Counted from the stretch's first letter, positions 1 to 8,993 are shown. The stretch: DNA of 64,000 nt from Legionella rubrilucens (GCF_001468125.1 NZ_LNYT01000020.1:288873-352872), one strand, 5' to 3'. Made by a program: numbers and translations. Notes: generated by a model from the sequence alone, not told the origin.

Positions 1-471
1 ATGTTCTTTAATATGGATACCTGGCCTAATATGTATTGCTTCACTAAAAGTTAGGCCAAATTGTGTTTGCAGTGCCATGATGATACGTGGTGTCCTATCA
101 GAGAATGATTCCCAGAGGTTAGGTTGCCATTTTAATCGTTGGCGTTTTGGCTTTTTTCTTTGCAATTGCAAGGATTTGTTATCAATATTGAGTATTTGAC
201 AATCAATATCCTGTAAATAATTTCTGATAATTGTCATGTAACGCATAATCGTGGCGTCTTTGACACGGTCTTTTTTCCAATATTCAACCAGCTTTTGAAT
301 ATGCTCTGATTTCATGACTTGCCATGAGGTAGGCACATCACCAATGCAAAATAAATCATCAATCATTTTTTGTATGACGTAAGCACGCTTTTTCTTTTCT
401 TGATAGCTGCCTCGGTTATCAAGCTGAAAGTACCGATTAGCAGTTTGTCTTAAGGAATATTGTCTCATCAT
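1..471 (-). CDS. Integrase-like protein, N-terminal part (runs off the left edge)
   Basis: An open minus-strand frame without any stop from position 471 down to position 1 gives 157 codons; the gene continues outside the window. I start it at the double ATG at 466-471; the first upstream in-frame stop is at 505-507. The protein is basic, begins MMRQYSLRQTANRYF, and shows an all-helical pattern with a run resembling the SAM-like core-binding domain of tyrosine recombinases (a helix around VEYWKKDRVKDATIMRY, then a basic linker). The end of the visible part (QTQFGLTFSEAIHIRP) resembles the start of a recombinase catalytic domain, where the first catalytic Arg would follow shortly. Family assignment is by pattern only. 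It differs from the P4-type integrase at 62479-63678, so it may belong to a second or nested mobile element. Confidence 0.6.
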   Translation of the reverse strand, partial: MMRQYSLRQTANRYFQLDNRGSYQEKKKRAYVIQKMIDDLFCIGDVPTSWQVMKSEHIQKLVEYWKKDRVKDATIMRYMTIIRNYLQDIDCQILNIDNKSLQLQRKKPKRQRLKWQPNLWESFSDRTPRIIMALQTQFGLTFSEAIHIRPGIHIKEH

Positions 472-1254
472 CCAATCCGAAAATTCATTTGCCCTGTTTC
501 TGGTTTAGTGTTGGTCGAGCGGCTCACTCAAAAATGAAACCTGGCAAAAGCCATAAAGCTCGAAGTTGGGGGGCAAAACAATCGTTATAAGGCAAACGAT
601 CTCGCCGATTATTACAGTTTTTCTAGTGGTTATTTCTCCTTATTTTGCTGATTAATAAAAACGACAAGACAATGGGCCTTGTCACAAGTCCATGGTCAAA
701 TTGAAATAAATTGACTTAAACTCCCGAGGGAGTTGCCCTGCCGGATGGCAGAGATTCCTAGATGGTTTTCCCGACTGAACGTCTAGCCACAGAGTTAGGG
801 AATGAAGTGGCTTTGCACAAGACGTTGGATACGTTTCGCTGGAATCACACCAGCTCTTCAGTTGTGCTTCATTAAAAAGTACCAAAGCGGTGCTTGCTGC
901 GCAAGGGTTTGAAGAAGAGAATTTTGTCCTGACGCCAGACGGGCGCCAGGACAAAATGCGCTAATGTTTTGATTTTACCCGGTAAAATCAAGGTTGGTTT
1001 TCTGCGTCACTGCACAAAATTGCAGTGACGCAGAACAGAGGAGTAGAATACGATGCATTAATGATTGGGTTATATATTGTCAAAGGATACTCTGAATCAG
1101 ACTTACGTTCATTGCCCCTCAAAAATTTGTTTTGTGTAGTCTAAACTTGGAGGGATTATATGTATGCAGAAGAAGGATTAATATTAATTTTATAGAACTG
1201 GGGAACATGAAAATTTTTATTGGAATATCAAAAAAATAAGGGGGCATGACTCAC
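472..1254. other. Gene-poor, hairpin-rich spacer
   Basis: About 780 bases with no convincing gene. A 90-codon minus ORF at 682-954 has no recognisable motif and lies over inverted repeats, so I do not call it. The interval 660-1035 is visibly richer in G+C than its AT-rich surroundings and contains successive inverted repeats: a 6-bp stem at 663-683, a 7-bp palindrome at 719-734, and the three strong hairpins annotated separately at 921-1035. The remainder (1036-1254) is AT-rich and probably carries the promoter of the next gene; a ribosome-binding site AAGGGGG lies at 1238-1244. Confidence 0.5.
921..1035. repeat. Three consecutive strong inverted repeats
   Basis: Three hairpins follow each other within 115 bases. 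The first (921-957) has 16-base arms with one mismatch around a 5-base loop. The second (969-991) is a near-perfect palindrome with 11-base arms around a single C. The third (1000-1035) has perfect 15-base arms around a 6-base loop, CAAAAT. None is followed by the T-run of a classical intrinsic terminator. Such arrays occur at transfer origins, single-strand origins, recombination sites and in structured RNAs; the sequence does not decide between them. Confidence 0.75.
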
Positions 1255-1683
1255 ATGAAGCATATCAGACTGTCTAAAATAGAAAAAATGAGCTTTTTTA
1301 AGGTTGTTCTTATTGTTATTTTTTTCTTCACAGCAATAAACGCCTATGCAGGCAAGGAATCCTATCATATTAAATATCATAAAGATTCCAAAATAAAAAA
1401 TGTATCTTTATCCAATATCGAGATATTAATAGAGTTCCATCGTAATGGAAATTCAATTGGGAGAATTACTACAAAAACAAGTAATACTCAAGATATTAAG
1501 ATAGACAACACTTATGGAAAAAATTTGATTATTCATATCCTATCAATGAATATTGATGGAAAAAGGATAAGATGCTGGGGTGTATCAACACGTAAAACAA
1601 ATACGATTGAGATTCAGTGTGATAAAGTTGTTTCATTGAAGAAGATGGAAGAAGAAACTAAGCCCTCTGATTCAATTAATTGA
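1255..1683 (+). CDS. Small exported protein of unknown function
   Basis: A 142-residue protein. I choose the ATG at 1255 rather than 1246 because the ribosome-binding site AAGGGGG (1238-1244) is only one base from the first ATG but ten from the second. A hydrophobic segment near residues 12-30 ending INAYA-G looks like a Sec signal peptide cleaved after AYA. The mature part is rich in Lys, Asn and Ile, has two Cys (in RIRCWGV and IEIQCDK) that could pair in the periplasm, and an alternating hydrophobic pattern suggesting a beta-sandwich. I do not recognise the family. It stands alone on the plus strand ahead of the cold-shock gene. Confidence 0.6.
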   Translation: MKHIRLSKIEKMSFFKVVLIVIFFFTAINAYAGKESYHIKYHKDSKIKNVSLSNIEILIEFHRNGNSIGRITTKTSNTQDIKIDNTYGKNLIIHILSMNIDGKRIRCWGVSTRKTNTIEIQCDKVVSLKKMEEETKPSDSIN

Positions 1684-1867
1684 GAAAGGGATGCGACAAT
1701 CAATAATTCTCCTCAGTTCTTTTGATTATGTCTTTTGGTTTTAAAACCCCATGACTTAGAAAGAATAAAAAAATCCAGGATTGCTGAGCTAAAATACTGA
1801 CTATTGACACAGAGAATCATGTAGCATGACACTATAAAGCACTCAAATTATCAGAAAAGAAACCAAA

Positions 1868-2077
1868 ATGACCAATAAAATTCGCGGTAAAGTAAAATGG
1901 TTTAATGAAGGCAAGGGCTTTGGCTTTATTGAAAGTAGTGGCAAGGATTATTTTGTCCATTTCAGTGCTATACAAAGTAGCGGTTTTAAAACCCTTCCCG
2001 AAGGGGCAACCGTTCTATTTAAAGTAGGCAAAGGACAAAAAGGGCCGCAAGCAGAGGACGTTGAACTCGTTAAATAA
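1868..2077 (+). CDS. Cold-shock (CspA-family) protein
   Basis: A 69-residue single cold-shock domain, the usual length. It has the RNA-binding motifs of the family: RNP1-like KGFGFIE near residue 17 and RNP2-like YFVHFSAI near residue 28, preceded by the hallmark [13 protein letters not shown]. These are small beta-barrels that bind single-stranded nucleic acid and act as RNA chaperones in cold or other stress. The start follows a weak purine-rich ribosome-binding site. The phaB gene follows 29 bases downstream on the same strand, so the two may be co-transcribed. A TTGACA at 1804-1809 could be a -35 box, but I cannot place a well-spaced -10. Confidence 0.93.
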   Translation: MTNKIRGKVKWFNEGKGFGFIESSGKDYFVHFSAIQSSGFKTLPEGATVLFKVGKGQKGPQAEDVELVK

Positions 2078-2106
2078 TTAAATAACCAAATCAAGGAGGA
2101 AGGAAG

Positions 2107-2850
2107 GTGAACAAACGAATTGCTTTAGTAACGGGAGGAACTGGTGGCATTGGAACAGCCATATGTCAAGAAATGCAAAACCTCAATTATCAAGTGATTG
2201 CTTGCTACTTCAAACATGGCCATCACGAATTAGCAAGAGAATGGCAGAAAAAACAATCCATGCAAGGATTTGATATCGACATTGCCTATGCGGATATTTC
2301 TTCCTTCAATGATTGTGAAAAATTAACGGATTTGGTGATAGAGAAGTACGGCAAAATTGACGTTCTAGTTAATAATGCAGGCATTACTCATGATGCCAGC
2401 TTGAAAAAAATGACACCGGAACAATGGCAAGAAGTCATTAATGCTAATTTAAATAGCGTTTTTAATATGACGAAAACCGTATTATCCAACATGCTGGATA
2501 ATGGTTATGGGCGTATTATCACAATCTCCTCCATTAATGGGCGCAAAGGGCAGTTCGGACAATGTAATTATGCCGCCAGTAAATCGGCGTTATATGGTTT
2601 TACCAAAAGCCTGGCGCAAGAAGTCGCAAAGAAAGGAATTACCGTGAACACGGTCTCCCCTGGCTACATTAATACGGAGATGCTTGCCGCGATGAGGGAT
2701 GATGTTTTAGAAGCCATTGTCGCTCAAATTCCTGTGGGGCGATTAGGCAAACCTCAGGAAATTGCTCGGGTCGTTGCTTTTCTTGCTGATGAACAAAGTG
2801 GCTTTATCACGGGTGCTAACTTTGATATCAATGGTGGACAATACATGTAA
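2107..2850 (+). CDS. phaB: Acetoacetyl-CoA reductase (SDR family)
   Basis: A 247-residue short-chain dehydrogenase that likely reduces acetoacetyl-CoA to (R)-3-hydroxybutyryl-CoA, the monomer for polyhydroxybutyrate. It has the cofactor-binding TGGTGGIGTAI at residues 9-19, the NNAG motif, and the catalytic Ser-Tyr-Lys (ISSINGRKG followed by YAASK). The region after YAASK matches the PhaB/FabG group. The GTG start at 2107 is well supported by AGGAGG at 2094-2099, seven bases upstream. The PHA synthase gene in the facing operon supports the PhaB rather than FabG reading. It converges with fabI, whose stop is 50 bases away. Confidence 0.88.
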   Translation: MNKRIALVTGGTGGIGTAICQEMQNLNYQVIACYFKHGHHELAREWQKKQSMQGFDIDIAYADISSFNDCEKLTDLVIEKYGKIDVLVNNAGITHDASLKKMTPEQWQEVINANLNSVFNMTKTVLSNMLDNGYGRIITISSINGRKGQFGQCNYAASKSALYGFTKSLAQEVAKKGITVNTVSPGYINTEMLAAMRDDVLEAIVAQIPVGRLGKPQEIARVVAFLADEQSGFITGANFDINGGQYM

Positions 2851-2899
2851 TTACTAAATGACCAAGAATACTTTTAAAGAAAAAATGACTTTTGGTTTA

Positions 2900-3655
2900 T
2901 TAGCCCTTAATATTGTAGCCGCTATCCACATAAAGAGTCTGACCAGTGATGGAGGCGGCTTTATCGGATACCAAAAATGAGGCTGTTTCACCAATGTCCT
3001 CTATTGTAACCAGTTGATGCAAGGGCGCTTCCTTTGCTGCCTGTTCCATCAGCGTATCAAAATCAGCTAAACCTGAGGCTGCACGAGTGCTTATTGGCCC
3101 TGGAGAAATGGCATTGACTCGAATCTTTTTACTGCCAAGTTCCATGGCGAGATAGCGTACTGAGGTTTCCAAAGCCGCTTTAACAGGCCCCATGAGATTG
3201 TAATTTTTGACCACTTTTTCGGCACCATAATAACTCATGGTTATGATACTCCCTCCATCGACCATCAGTGGTTCAGCGGCTTTTGCCAATCGGATGAGCG
3301 AATGACAAGAAATATCCATCGCCATCATGAAGCCGTCTTTCGAGCAATCGACAACACGACCTTGTAAATCAGTTTTTGGTGCAAAGGCAATCGCATGGAT
3401 AACAAAATCAAGACGACCCCAGCGGTCTTTTATTTTCTGAAATAGGGCATCAAATTGTTCCTTATCCGTCACGTCCAAAGGCATAACAATAGGAGATGAC
3501 ACTTTTTCAGCCAAAGGCTGTACATAGCCCCTGGTTTTCTCATTTTGATAGGTGATTGCCAATTCGCTGCCCGCTTCATGCAATGCTTTAGTACAACCCC
3601 ATGCGATGGAGTACTCATTGGCAATTCCAACAATCAATCCTTTTTTATTCTCCAT
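2900..3655 (-). CDS. fabI: Enoyl-ACP reductase (NADH), FabI type
   Basis: A 251-residue FabI-type reductase that completes the fatty-acid elongation cycle by reducing enoyl-ACP. It shows the divergent SDR nucleotide site GIANEYSIAWG near the N-terminus and the FabI catalytic Tyr-x6-Lys in NYNLMGPVKAALE, followed by RVNAISPGPI. Length is typical. Its ATG lies inside the end of ackA (11-base overlap), so it is the last, translationally coupled gene of the phaC operon. It is probably an extra copy besides a chromosomal housekeeping FabI (inference). In this context it may link acyl-CoA/PHB and fatty-acid redox balance, or alter sensitivity to FabI inhibitors. Confidence 0.9.
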   Translation of the reverse strand: MENKKGLIVGIANEYSIAWGCTKALHEAGSELAITYQNEKTRGYVQPLAEKVSSPIVMPLDVTDKEQFDALFQKIKDRWGRLDFVIHAIAFAPKTDLQGRVVDCSKDGFMMAMDISCHSLIRLAKAAEPLMVDGGSIITMSYYGAEKVVKNYNLMGPVKAALETSVRYLAMELGSKKIRVNAISPGPISTRAASGLADFDTLMEQAAKEAPLHQLVTIEDIGETASFLVSDKAASITGQTLYVDSGYNIKG

Positions 3656-4808
3656 CAGCTTTTACTCCCGTTTGACGCTCAAGAAGTGACATGGCATGAA
3701 TTGCCATCATGCGCTCTTCGTTAGCTGTAACAACCCGTGTTTCAAAAGGTTTAAGAAATTTCAAATGACGCAAGATAGTGTTTCGCACAAAGGCTGAGTT
3801 CTCACCAATACCGCCCGTAAACACGATGGCATCCATCCCACCCAGGGTTACTGCCATCATCCCCATGAATTGGGCAGCTTTAAGGCAGAAATAATCTAAT
3901 GCAAATTGTGCCCTTGTATCCTCACTGTCTTGCAAGATTTTCACATCATTGCTTAAGCCTGATAAGCCAAGAAGTCCAGATTCATTATAAAGAAGACGCT
4001 CAACCTCATCGGTAGATAAGCCTAAATGACGCATCATAAACGTTACAGCGCCGGCATCAAGGTTCCCACAACGAGTTCCCATGGGTAATCCATCCAAGGC
4101 AGTCATGCCCATCGTCGTATCAATACTTACTCCATTACGCATCGCACACAAACTTGCTCCATTGCCAAGATGGGCCGCAATAAGCCGTCCCTCAACTAAT
4201 GAAGGCTCATACCGCCGCAAGGTGTGAACAATCCATTCATACGATAATCCATGAAACCCATAACGACGAACACCTTGTTCCCTTATCTTTTGTGGCAATG
4301 CATACTCGGTGAACAAAGCCTTATGATGGGCATGAAACGCTGTATCAAAACAAGCAATTTGAAGTGCCTCTGGTTTCAGGGTACTGATGAATTCAATGGC
4401 TTTGAGATTATGGGGTTGGTGTAAAGGAGCCAATGGAGCTAATGCCCATAATTTCTGCATGACGTGTGGATTGACTATCACACTGTTTTTAAAGAGAGTC
4501 CCGCCATGGACAATGCGATGAGCAACTGCAGTCACCTGCCATTGTTCACTCAAAACCTCAATCCAGTTCAAAATAAGACGTAAGGCTTCTTCATGCGTAC
4601 ACTCATCAGAAAGGCTTTTTTTATCAACCTCTGTATTGCCGAGATTTGGTATTGCACCGATCGCTGTAAATGAAGGCTTGTTACCAATATCAGATACTTT
4701 CCCTTGAACCAACAGTTGTGGGTTTAATTGTCTTGAAAAAAGCTGAAATTTGACACTGGAAGAGCCTGCATTAATCACAAGGATACTGGCTTCTTGTACT
4801 TGGGTCAT
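3645..4808 (-). CDS. ackA: Acetate kinase (acetate/butyrate kinase family)
   Basis: A 387-residue kinase that converts acyl phosphate and ADP to the acid and ATP. Family motifs are present: N-terminal VINAGSSSVKFQLF, the substrate region AVAHRIVHGG, HLGNGASLCA and the C-terminal FTGGIGENSA. The start overlaps the preceding phosphate acyltransferase by ATGA, and the stop overlaps fabI, so the set is one operon. Paired with the upstream acyltransferase it would let acyl-CoA energy be recovered as ATP. The acyltransferase resembles phosphotransbutyrylase, so the physiological substrate could be butyryl or hydroxybutyryl phosphate rather than acetyl phosphate. Confidence 0.92.
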   Translation of the reverse strand: MTQVQEASILVINAGSSSVKFQLFSRQLNPQLLVQGKVSDIGNKPSFTAIGAIPNLGNTEVDKKSLSDECTHEEALRLILNWIEVLSEQWQVTAVAHRIVHGGTLFKNSVIVNPHVMQKLWALAPLAPLHQPHNLKAIEFISTLKPEALQIACFDTAFHAHHKALFTEYALPQKIREQGVRRYGFHGLSYEWIVHTLRRYEPSLVEGRLIAAHLGNGASLCAMRNGVSIDTTMGMTALDGLPMGTRCGNLDAGAVTFMMRHLGLSTDEVERLLYNESGLLGLSGLSNDVKILQDSEDTRAQFALDYFCLKAAQFMGMMAVTLGGMDAIVFTGGIGENSAFVRNTILRHLKFLKPFETRVVTANEERMMAIHAMSLLERQTGVKADGE

Positions 4809-6211
4809 TTGATTCGTCCTTCCTTTCGAGCTGCCGCCAGTTTAACAGCCAGGGAGCAAGAGAAGAGCCTCGTTCTAAGTGAGTCGGCTCGGCTCACCAG
4901 AATGAATGGAACACGAGCACCCAAAACAATTCCGGCAGCATCCGCATGGCCTAAAAAAGTCAATTGCTTGGCCAAAATATTCCCGGACTCGATTTCAGGA
5001 ACCAAAAGAATATCCGGATCGCCTGCCACAGAAGAAATAATCCCTTTTTCTTTGGCTGCCTCCTTGTTAATCGCATTATCAAAAGCCAAGGGACCGTCAA
5101 GAATGCCATCATTTATCTGTCCTCGGTCAGCCATTTTGCATAAAATAGAGGCATCGACAGTGGCTTGCATCTTAGGGTTGACGGTTTCGATGGCGGCAAG
5201 GATGGCTACTTTGGGCTTCTTGTCCTCGCCAAACAATACTCGCCAAAGATTAATGGCATTTTGGCAAATGTCCGCTTTGTCGGTGGCAGTAGGGGCAATA
5301 TTAATCGCAGCATCTGTAATGATGAGTGGTTTGTGGTACGAAGGGATATCCATGACGTAGGCGTGACTCACACGATGTTGCGTGCGTAAGCCCGAGGCGG
5401 TGGGTACAATAGCCCCCATTAATTCATGAGTGCTTAATGAGCCTTTCATGATGGCATCAATCTCGCCGGAAGCTGCCAATTCGGCAGCCTTGCTTGCTGC
5501 GGCATCGCTGTGTTCTGTATCAATCGTTTCCCACTGTGATAAATCAATACTTGCTTCCAAAGCTGCAGTTTTCATCTTGACCAAAGGGCCAATTAAAATG
5601 GGAATAATGAGTCCTGCGTTTACCGCATCGTTCACCGCTTCCATGACACTCATACTAACCGGATGCACAATGGCCGTGCGAACAGCGCCCATACAGCGAC
5701 ACGCTTTGATTATCGCCTCGAAGCGATCGTGGTTATGTATTTCTATAGACGGTAAATGAGTTCGTGCAACCCGTACTTTTTTCGTTGGCGCAAGCACGGT
5801 TGCTAAGCCCTCGATGACCGTTTCTCCGTGCTGATTCACACCCTTGCAATTAAAAATCACACGGGGCTTATTGGCACCCTTATCCTTGACGATGATGGTG
5901 ATGGTGAGCGTATCCCCTAAACGCACTGGCTTTTTAAATTGAATGTCCTGTTTAAGATAAATGGTGCCTGGACCAGGTATAATAGTACCAAGAAGTGTTG
6001 AAATCAGCGAGCCAGACCACATGCCATGACCCACAATACCATGAAAAATATCGCTTTGGGCAAACACCGGATCCATATGAGCAGGATTCACATCACCCGA
6101 CATGGCAGCAAATAAATTGATGTCGTCTTGAGTGAGTGTTTTACTTAGACTCGCCTGCCGGCCTACCGTAAGCTCATCAAAAGTCACATTCTCAAGAAAC
6201 TCCTTGTCCAT
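4805..6211 (-). CDS. Fused MaoC-like enoyl-CoA hydratase / phosphate acyltransferase
   Basis: A 468-residue two-domain protein. Residues about 5-140 form a MaoC-like hot-dog fold with the (R)-specific hydratase signature: DINLFAAMSGDVNPAHMDP followed by GHGMWSGSLIS. Residues about 160-468 form a phosphate acetyl/butyryltransferase domain, with IPILIGP, EIDAIMKGSLST and ALVF-like motifs near the end. The hydratase half can supply (R)-3-hydroxyacyl-CoA to PhaC, and the transferase half feeds the downstream kinase. The fusion is known as a bifunctional enoyl-CoA hydratase/phosphate acetyltransferase family. It starts behind AAGGGAAG, 12 bases after phaC, and overlaps ackA by four bases. Confidence 0.9.
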   Translation of the reverse strand: MDKEFLENVTFDELTVGRQASLSKTLTQDDINLFAAMSGDVNPAHMDPVFAQSDIFHGIVGHGMWSGSLISTLLGTIIPGPGTIYLKQDIQFKKPVRLGDTLTITIIVKDKGANKPRVIFNCKGVNQHGETVIEGLATVLAPTKKVRVARTHLPSIEIHNHDRFEAIIKACRCMGAVRTAIVHPVSMSVMEAVNDAVNAGLIIPILIGPLVKMKTAALEASIDLSQWETIDTEHSDAAASKAAELAASGEIDAIMKGSLSTHELMGAIVPTASGLRTQHRVSHAYVMDIPSYHKPLIITDAAINIAPTATDKADICQNAINLWRVLFGEDKKPKVAILAAIETVNPKMQATVDASILCKMADRGQINDGILDGPLAFDNAINKEAAKEKGIISSVAGDPDILLVPEIESGNILAKQLTFLGHADAAGIVLGARVPFILVSRADSLRTRLFSCSLAVKLAAARKEGRIK

Positions 6212-6223
6212 TTTTCTTCCCTT

Positions 6224-8014
6224 TTATTTCTGCAGTACATAAGTACCTGGTGCAGCGGGTAGTGAGGCATTTATGACCAACGCAGGAACGCGTTTTTTGG
6301 TGGACTGTTGCACTAACCAATCATGCCATTCTTGCCACCAGGAGTCTTCTTGTTTTTCTGCAATCGCGAGCCAACTCTCAGGATTGAGATAAGCATCACC
6401 TTTCTTGCTCTCATGAACCCGATAAGAACGCCCCGGATGACCCGGTTCACTCACAATCCCTGCATTATGTCCGCCACCGGTGAGGACGAAGGTAATGTCA
6501 CCCTCCGTCATCAGGTGGATTTTATAAACAGACTGCCAAGGCGCCACATGGTCTTTTTCAGTACTGACTGCAAAGACGGGCAACTGAATGTTTTCAGCAG
6601 CCACCGGCTTTCCTTCCACGGTATAACGGCCTTCTGCAAAATCATTGTTTAAAAACAGTTTTTCAAGGTATTCGCTGTGCATTTTATAAGGCATCCGCGT
6701 GGCATCCGCATTCCAAGCGGTTAAGTCAATCATCCCACGCCGCATCCCGTGCATGTAGTCTTGAACCATTTTGGACCAAATTAAATCGTAGGCACGCAAC
6801 ATTTGAAAGGAACCGGCCATTTGTTTGGTATCAAGATACCCTTGTTCTCCCATCATGTTTTTAAGGAAAGCCACTTGGCTTTCAGTAACAAAAAGCATTA
6901 ATTCCCCGGCTTCAGTAAAATCCCCTTGGGCTGCAAGAAGGGTGAGGCTATTTAAGCGTTCATCCTTATCTCTACTCATCGCGGCCGCCGTAATCATGGC
7001 TAGTGTGCCACCTAAACAATAGCCCATCAGATTAATTTTTGTTTGAGGCAGAGTGGCTGATACCGCATCAATCGCAGCCATGGCGCCTTGGCGATAATAA
7101 TCATCCATTCCTAAATCACGATCCTCTTTGTCGGGGTTACGCCAAGAAATGATGAATACGGTATGGCCTTGCCTTACGAGCCACTTCACCAAGGAATTAT
7201 GAGGCGATAAATCCAAAATATAATATTTCATAATCCAGGCAGGGAGAACCAGTATGGGCTCTTTATACACGGTTTTAGTCAGAGCTTCGTATTGAATCAA
7301 TTCGATTAAATGATTTTGAAACACCACTCGTCCTGGGGTAATCGCCACGTCTTTGCCCGGGATAAAATGTTCAGAGCCTGTAGGTGGTGCGCCCGTTAGC
7401 TTTTCTAAGGAGTCTTCCATAGCGATTTGGCTGCCTTGAATGAGATTAAGTCCCCCAGTGCGAATGGCTTCATGAAACAAATCAGGGTTAGACCAAACAC
7501 AATTGGAAGGGGACAGGGCATCAAGATATTGGCGTGCCCAGAATGAAACGGTGCGTTCCACTTGGCTGGGTAGCCCAGGAACTTTGGTTGTGGCACGTCG
7601 CCACCAATCCTCTACCTGCAAAAATCCTTCCGCATATAAGCGCCAAGGCATAGGCTGCCAACTGTCTTTTTTGAAACGTACGTCTTTGCCACCAGCAGCA
7701 CGATCGACACAAATGATATTATTAATGCAATCATTAGCATGAAAGACAGGATAAAAGGCCAGTTCCCATAATACTTCTGGAGATTGTGCCAATTGCCAAA
7801 GCCATGTGGAATAGGACGAGCCTAGCGCTGCAGGACTTATCCCCGCAGTCCATTTAGCAAGGTTTGCTTGAAATAACTGACCGAAAAAAGCAAAGGCATT
7901 ATCAGTAGCGTCTGCATCACTGGGTGCACAACAAGAATCTAAACCTTCTGAAGATTCTTCCTGCTGAGTTAATAGGATTTTCTTGGGACAGCATTGCTTT
8001 TCTAGTCCATTCAT
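6224..8014 (-). CDS. phaC: Polyhydroxyalkanoate synthase, class I
   Basis: A 596-residue PHA synthase that polymerises (R)-3-hydroxyacyl-CoA at the granule surface. The lipase-box-like GYCLGG places the nucleophile Cys at about residue 333, with Asp about 488 (in STEKDHVAPW) and His about 516 (in GGGHNAGIV). The length and this triad fit class I enzymes. An N-terminal extension of about 40 residues contains two Cys-Cys pairs (KQCCPKK, DSCCAP), which is unusual and could bind metal, a point of interest beside a metal-resistance region. It is the first gene of the minus-strand operon phaC, hydratase/transferase, ackA, fabI. Confidence 0.94.
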   Translation of the reverse strand: MNGLEKQCCPKKILLTQQEESSEGLDSCCAPSDADATDNAFAFFGQLFQANLAKWTAGISPAALGSSYSTWLWQLAQSPEVLWELAFYPVFHANDCINNIICVDRAAGGKDVRFKKDSWQPMPWRLYAEGFLQVEDWWRRATTKVPGLPSQVERTVSFWARQYLDALSPSNCVWSNPDLFHEAIRTGGLNLIQGSQIAMEDSLEKLTGAPPTGSEHFIPGKDVAITPGRVVFQNHLIELIQYEALTKTVYKEPILVLPAWIMKYYILDLSPHNSLVKWLVRQGHTVFIISWRNPDKEDRDLGMDDYYRQGAMAAIDAVSATLPQTKINLMGYCLGGTLAMITAAAMSRDKDERLNSLTLLAAQGDFTEAGELMLFVTESQVAFLKNMMGEQGYLDTKQMAGSFQMLRAYDLIWSKMVQDYMHGMRRGMIDLTAWNADATRMPYKMHSEYLEKLFLNNDFAEGRYTVEGKPVAAENIQLPVFAVSTEKDHVAPWQSVYKIHLMTEGDITFVLTGGGHNAGIVSEPGHPGRSYRVHESKKGDAYLNPESWLAIAEKQEDSWWQEWHDWLVQQSTKKRVPALVINASLPAAPGTYVLQK

Positions 8015-8531
8015 GGCCTATATCCTTGGCATTATATAAGTAGATAATCAATCAGATACATACAATAATAGCAGAATATTTAACCTACCCATTCAGTTCA
8101 GGGGATATCTATTCTTGTATGGGGATGCTAAATAATGACACTTTGAGGAACTTTAGCTATTTCTTTCCTTGCTTGGTAGTAATGATCACTTTCTTGACTA
8201 TGGACTATAGTCAATGGTTTATTAAGCCATTTAAATACCTTAAAGCAATTTATTGCAATAGCGGATTAATTATTTTAAGCAGATTATTACCACCTATCAA
8301 AAACAAGAGGAAGAAGTAGCCGAAAATATGATAGCAGGTGACAAGTGACTTTAGCTCGCAAATCAGGTATGCATCTTAGCCATCACTATGCAAAATGGTG
8401 AATTTATTTTACTCAATTGAAAGCGACATTAATTTTATATTTTTACAATTAATACTTTTATTCGTAATCAAAGTAAGTAATAGTCTTATATGGGTATGTT
8501 AAAAGCACGCTAAATAAAAGGAATTATAGAT
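8015..8531. other. Intergenic region with no firm gene
   Basis: About 520 AT-rich bases between the divergent phaC operon and the lipoprotein gene; it should hold promoters for both. A 66-codon plus ORF at 8119-8319 has some hydrophobic character but no good ribosome-binding site or family resemblance, so I leave it uncalled. A TATAAT in phaC orientation at 8031-8036 is too close to the phaC start to be its promoter. Confidence 0.4.
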
Positions 8532-8993
8532 ATGAAAATTGTTTATTTAATAATTAGCTTTATGATTCTTCTTTTGAATTCGGGCTGTGGAGGATTACGT
8601 CAAGTAAATGAAGATGCGAAAAATGTTAACTTGTATTTTTCCTATCCTACAGGAAATTGCCGTTTCTTAGGGATTATTAAAAATCCAAATGTACATGAAG
8701 TTATGGATATCCGCTCCTCTTTAAAAGATCTAGAAAAAGATGATAATAATTTTTTAAAAAATGAAGGCGCGAAGTTAGGAGCAAATGTTATCGTTCTTGT
8801 AACACATACACCAAGGGAATTTCATAAGAGATATGTAAGGGGATCAAAAAACTTAACAACTATTAATATCCATTCCGTAATAGCTAATGCATATTATTGT
8901 CCCTATGTGAAAATTGACCAATTACAACAAAGAAATTTAGAAATTAAGCAAACTCCATTATTTGAAAATGATGACCTGCAGATAAATTATTAA
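8532..8993 (+). CDS. Putative lipoprotein, DUF4156-like
   Basis: A 153-residue protein with a hydrophobic signal segment ending in LLNSGCGG, a lipobox-like cleavage site giving a lipidated Cys near residue 19. The central part, with GNCRFLGII and later EGAKLGANVIVLV, follows the pattern of the DUF4156 family of small envelope lipoproteins (conserved Cys, then an alpha-helix with lkneA..lGaN and a beta-strand). The function of that family is not established. A purine-rich stretch AAAAGGAA sits just upstream. The gene stands alone and ends next to the group II intron remnant. Confidence 0.7.
   Translation: MKIVYLIISFMILLLNSGCGGLRQVNEDAKNVNLYFSYPTGNCRFLGIIKNPNVHEVMDIRSSLKDLEKDDNNFLKNEGAKLGANVIVLVTHTPREFHKRYVRGSKNLTTINIHSVIANAYYCPYVKIDQLQQRNLEIKQTPLFENDDLQINY

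Noticed and set aside
682..954. 90-codon minus ORF
   Set aside because: Overlaps the inverted repeats and has no ribosome-binding site, domain or composition typical of a protein.
1804..1838. TTGACA with TATAAA ahead of the cold-shock gene
   Set aside because: The spacing is 23 bases, too long for a normal sigma-70 promoter and with no dyad to suggest MerR-type control.
8031..8036. TATAAT in phaC orientation
   Set aside because: It would place the transcription start within the phaC ribosome-binding site; no -35 at a normal distance.
8119..8319. 66-codon plus ORF
   Set aside because: Poor ribosome-binding site and no recognisable pattern; probably chance in an AT-rich gap.
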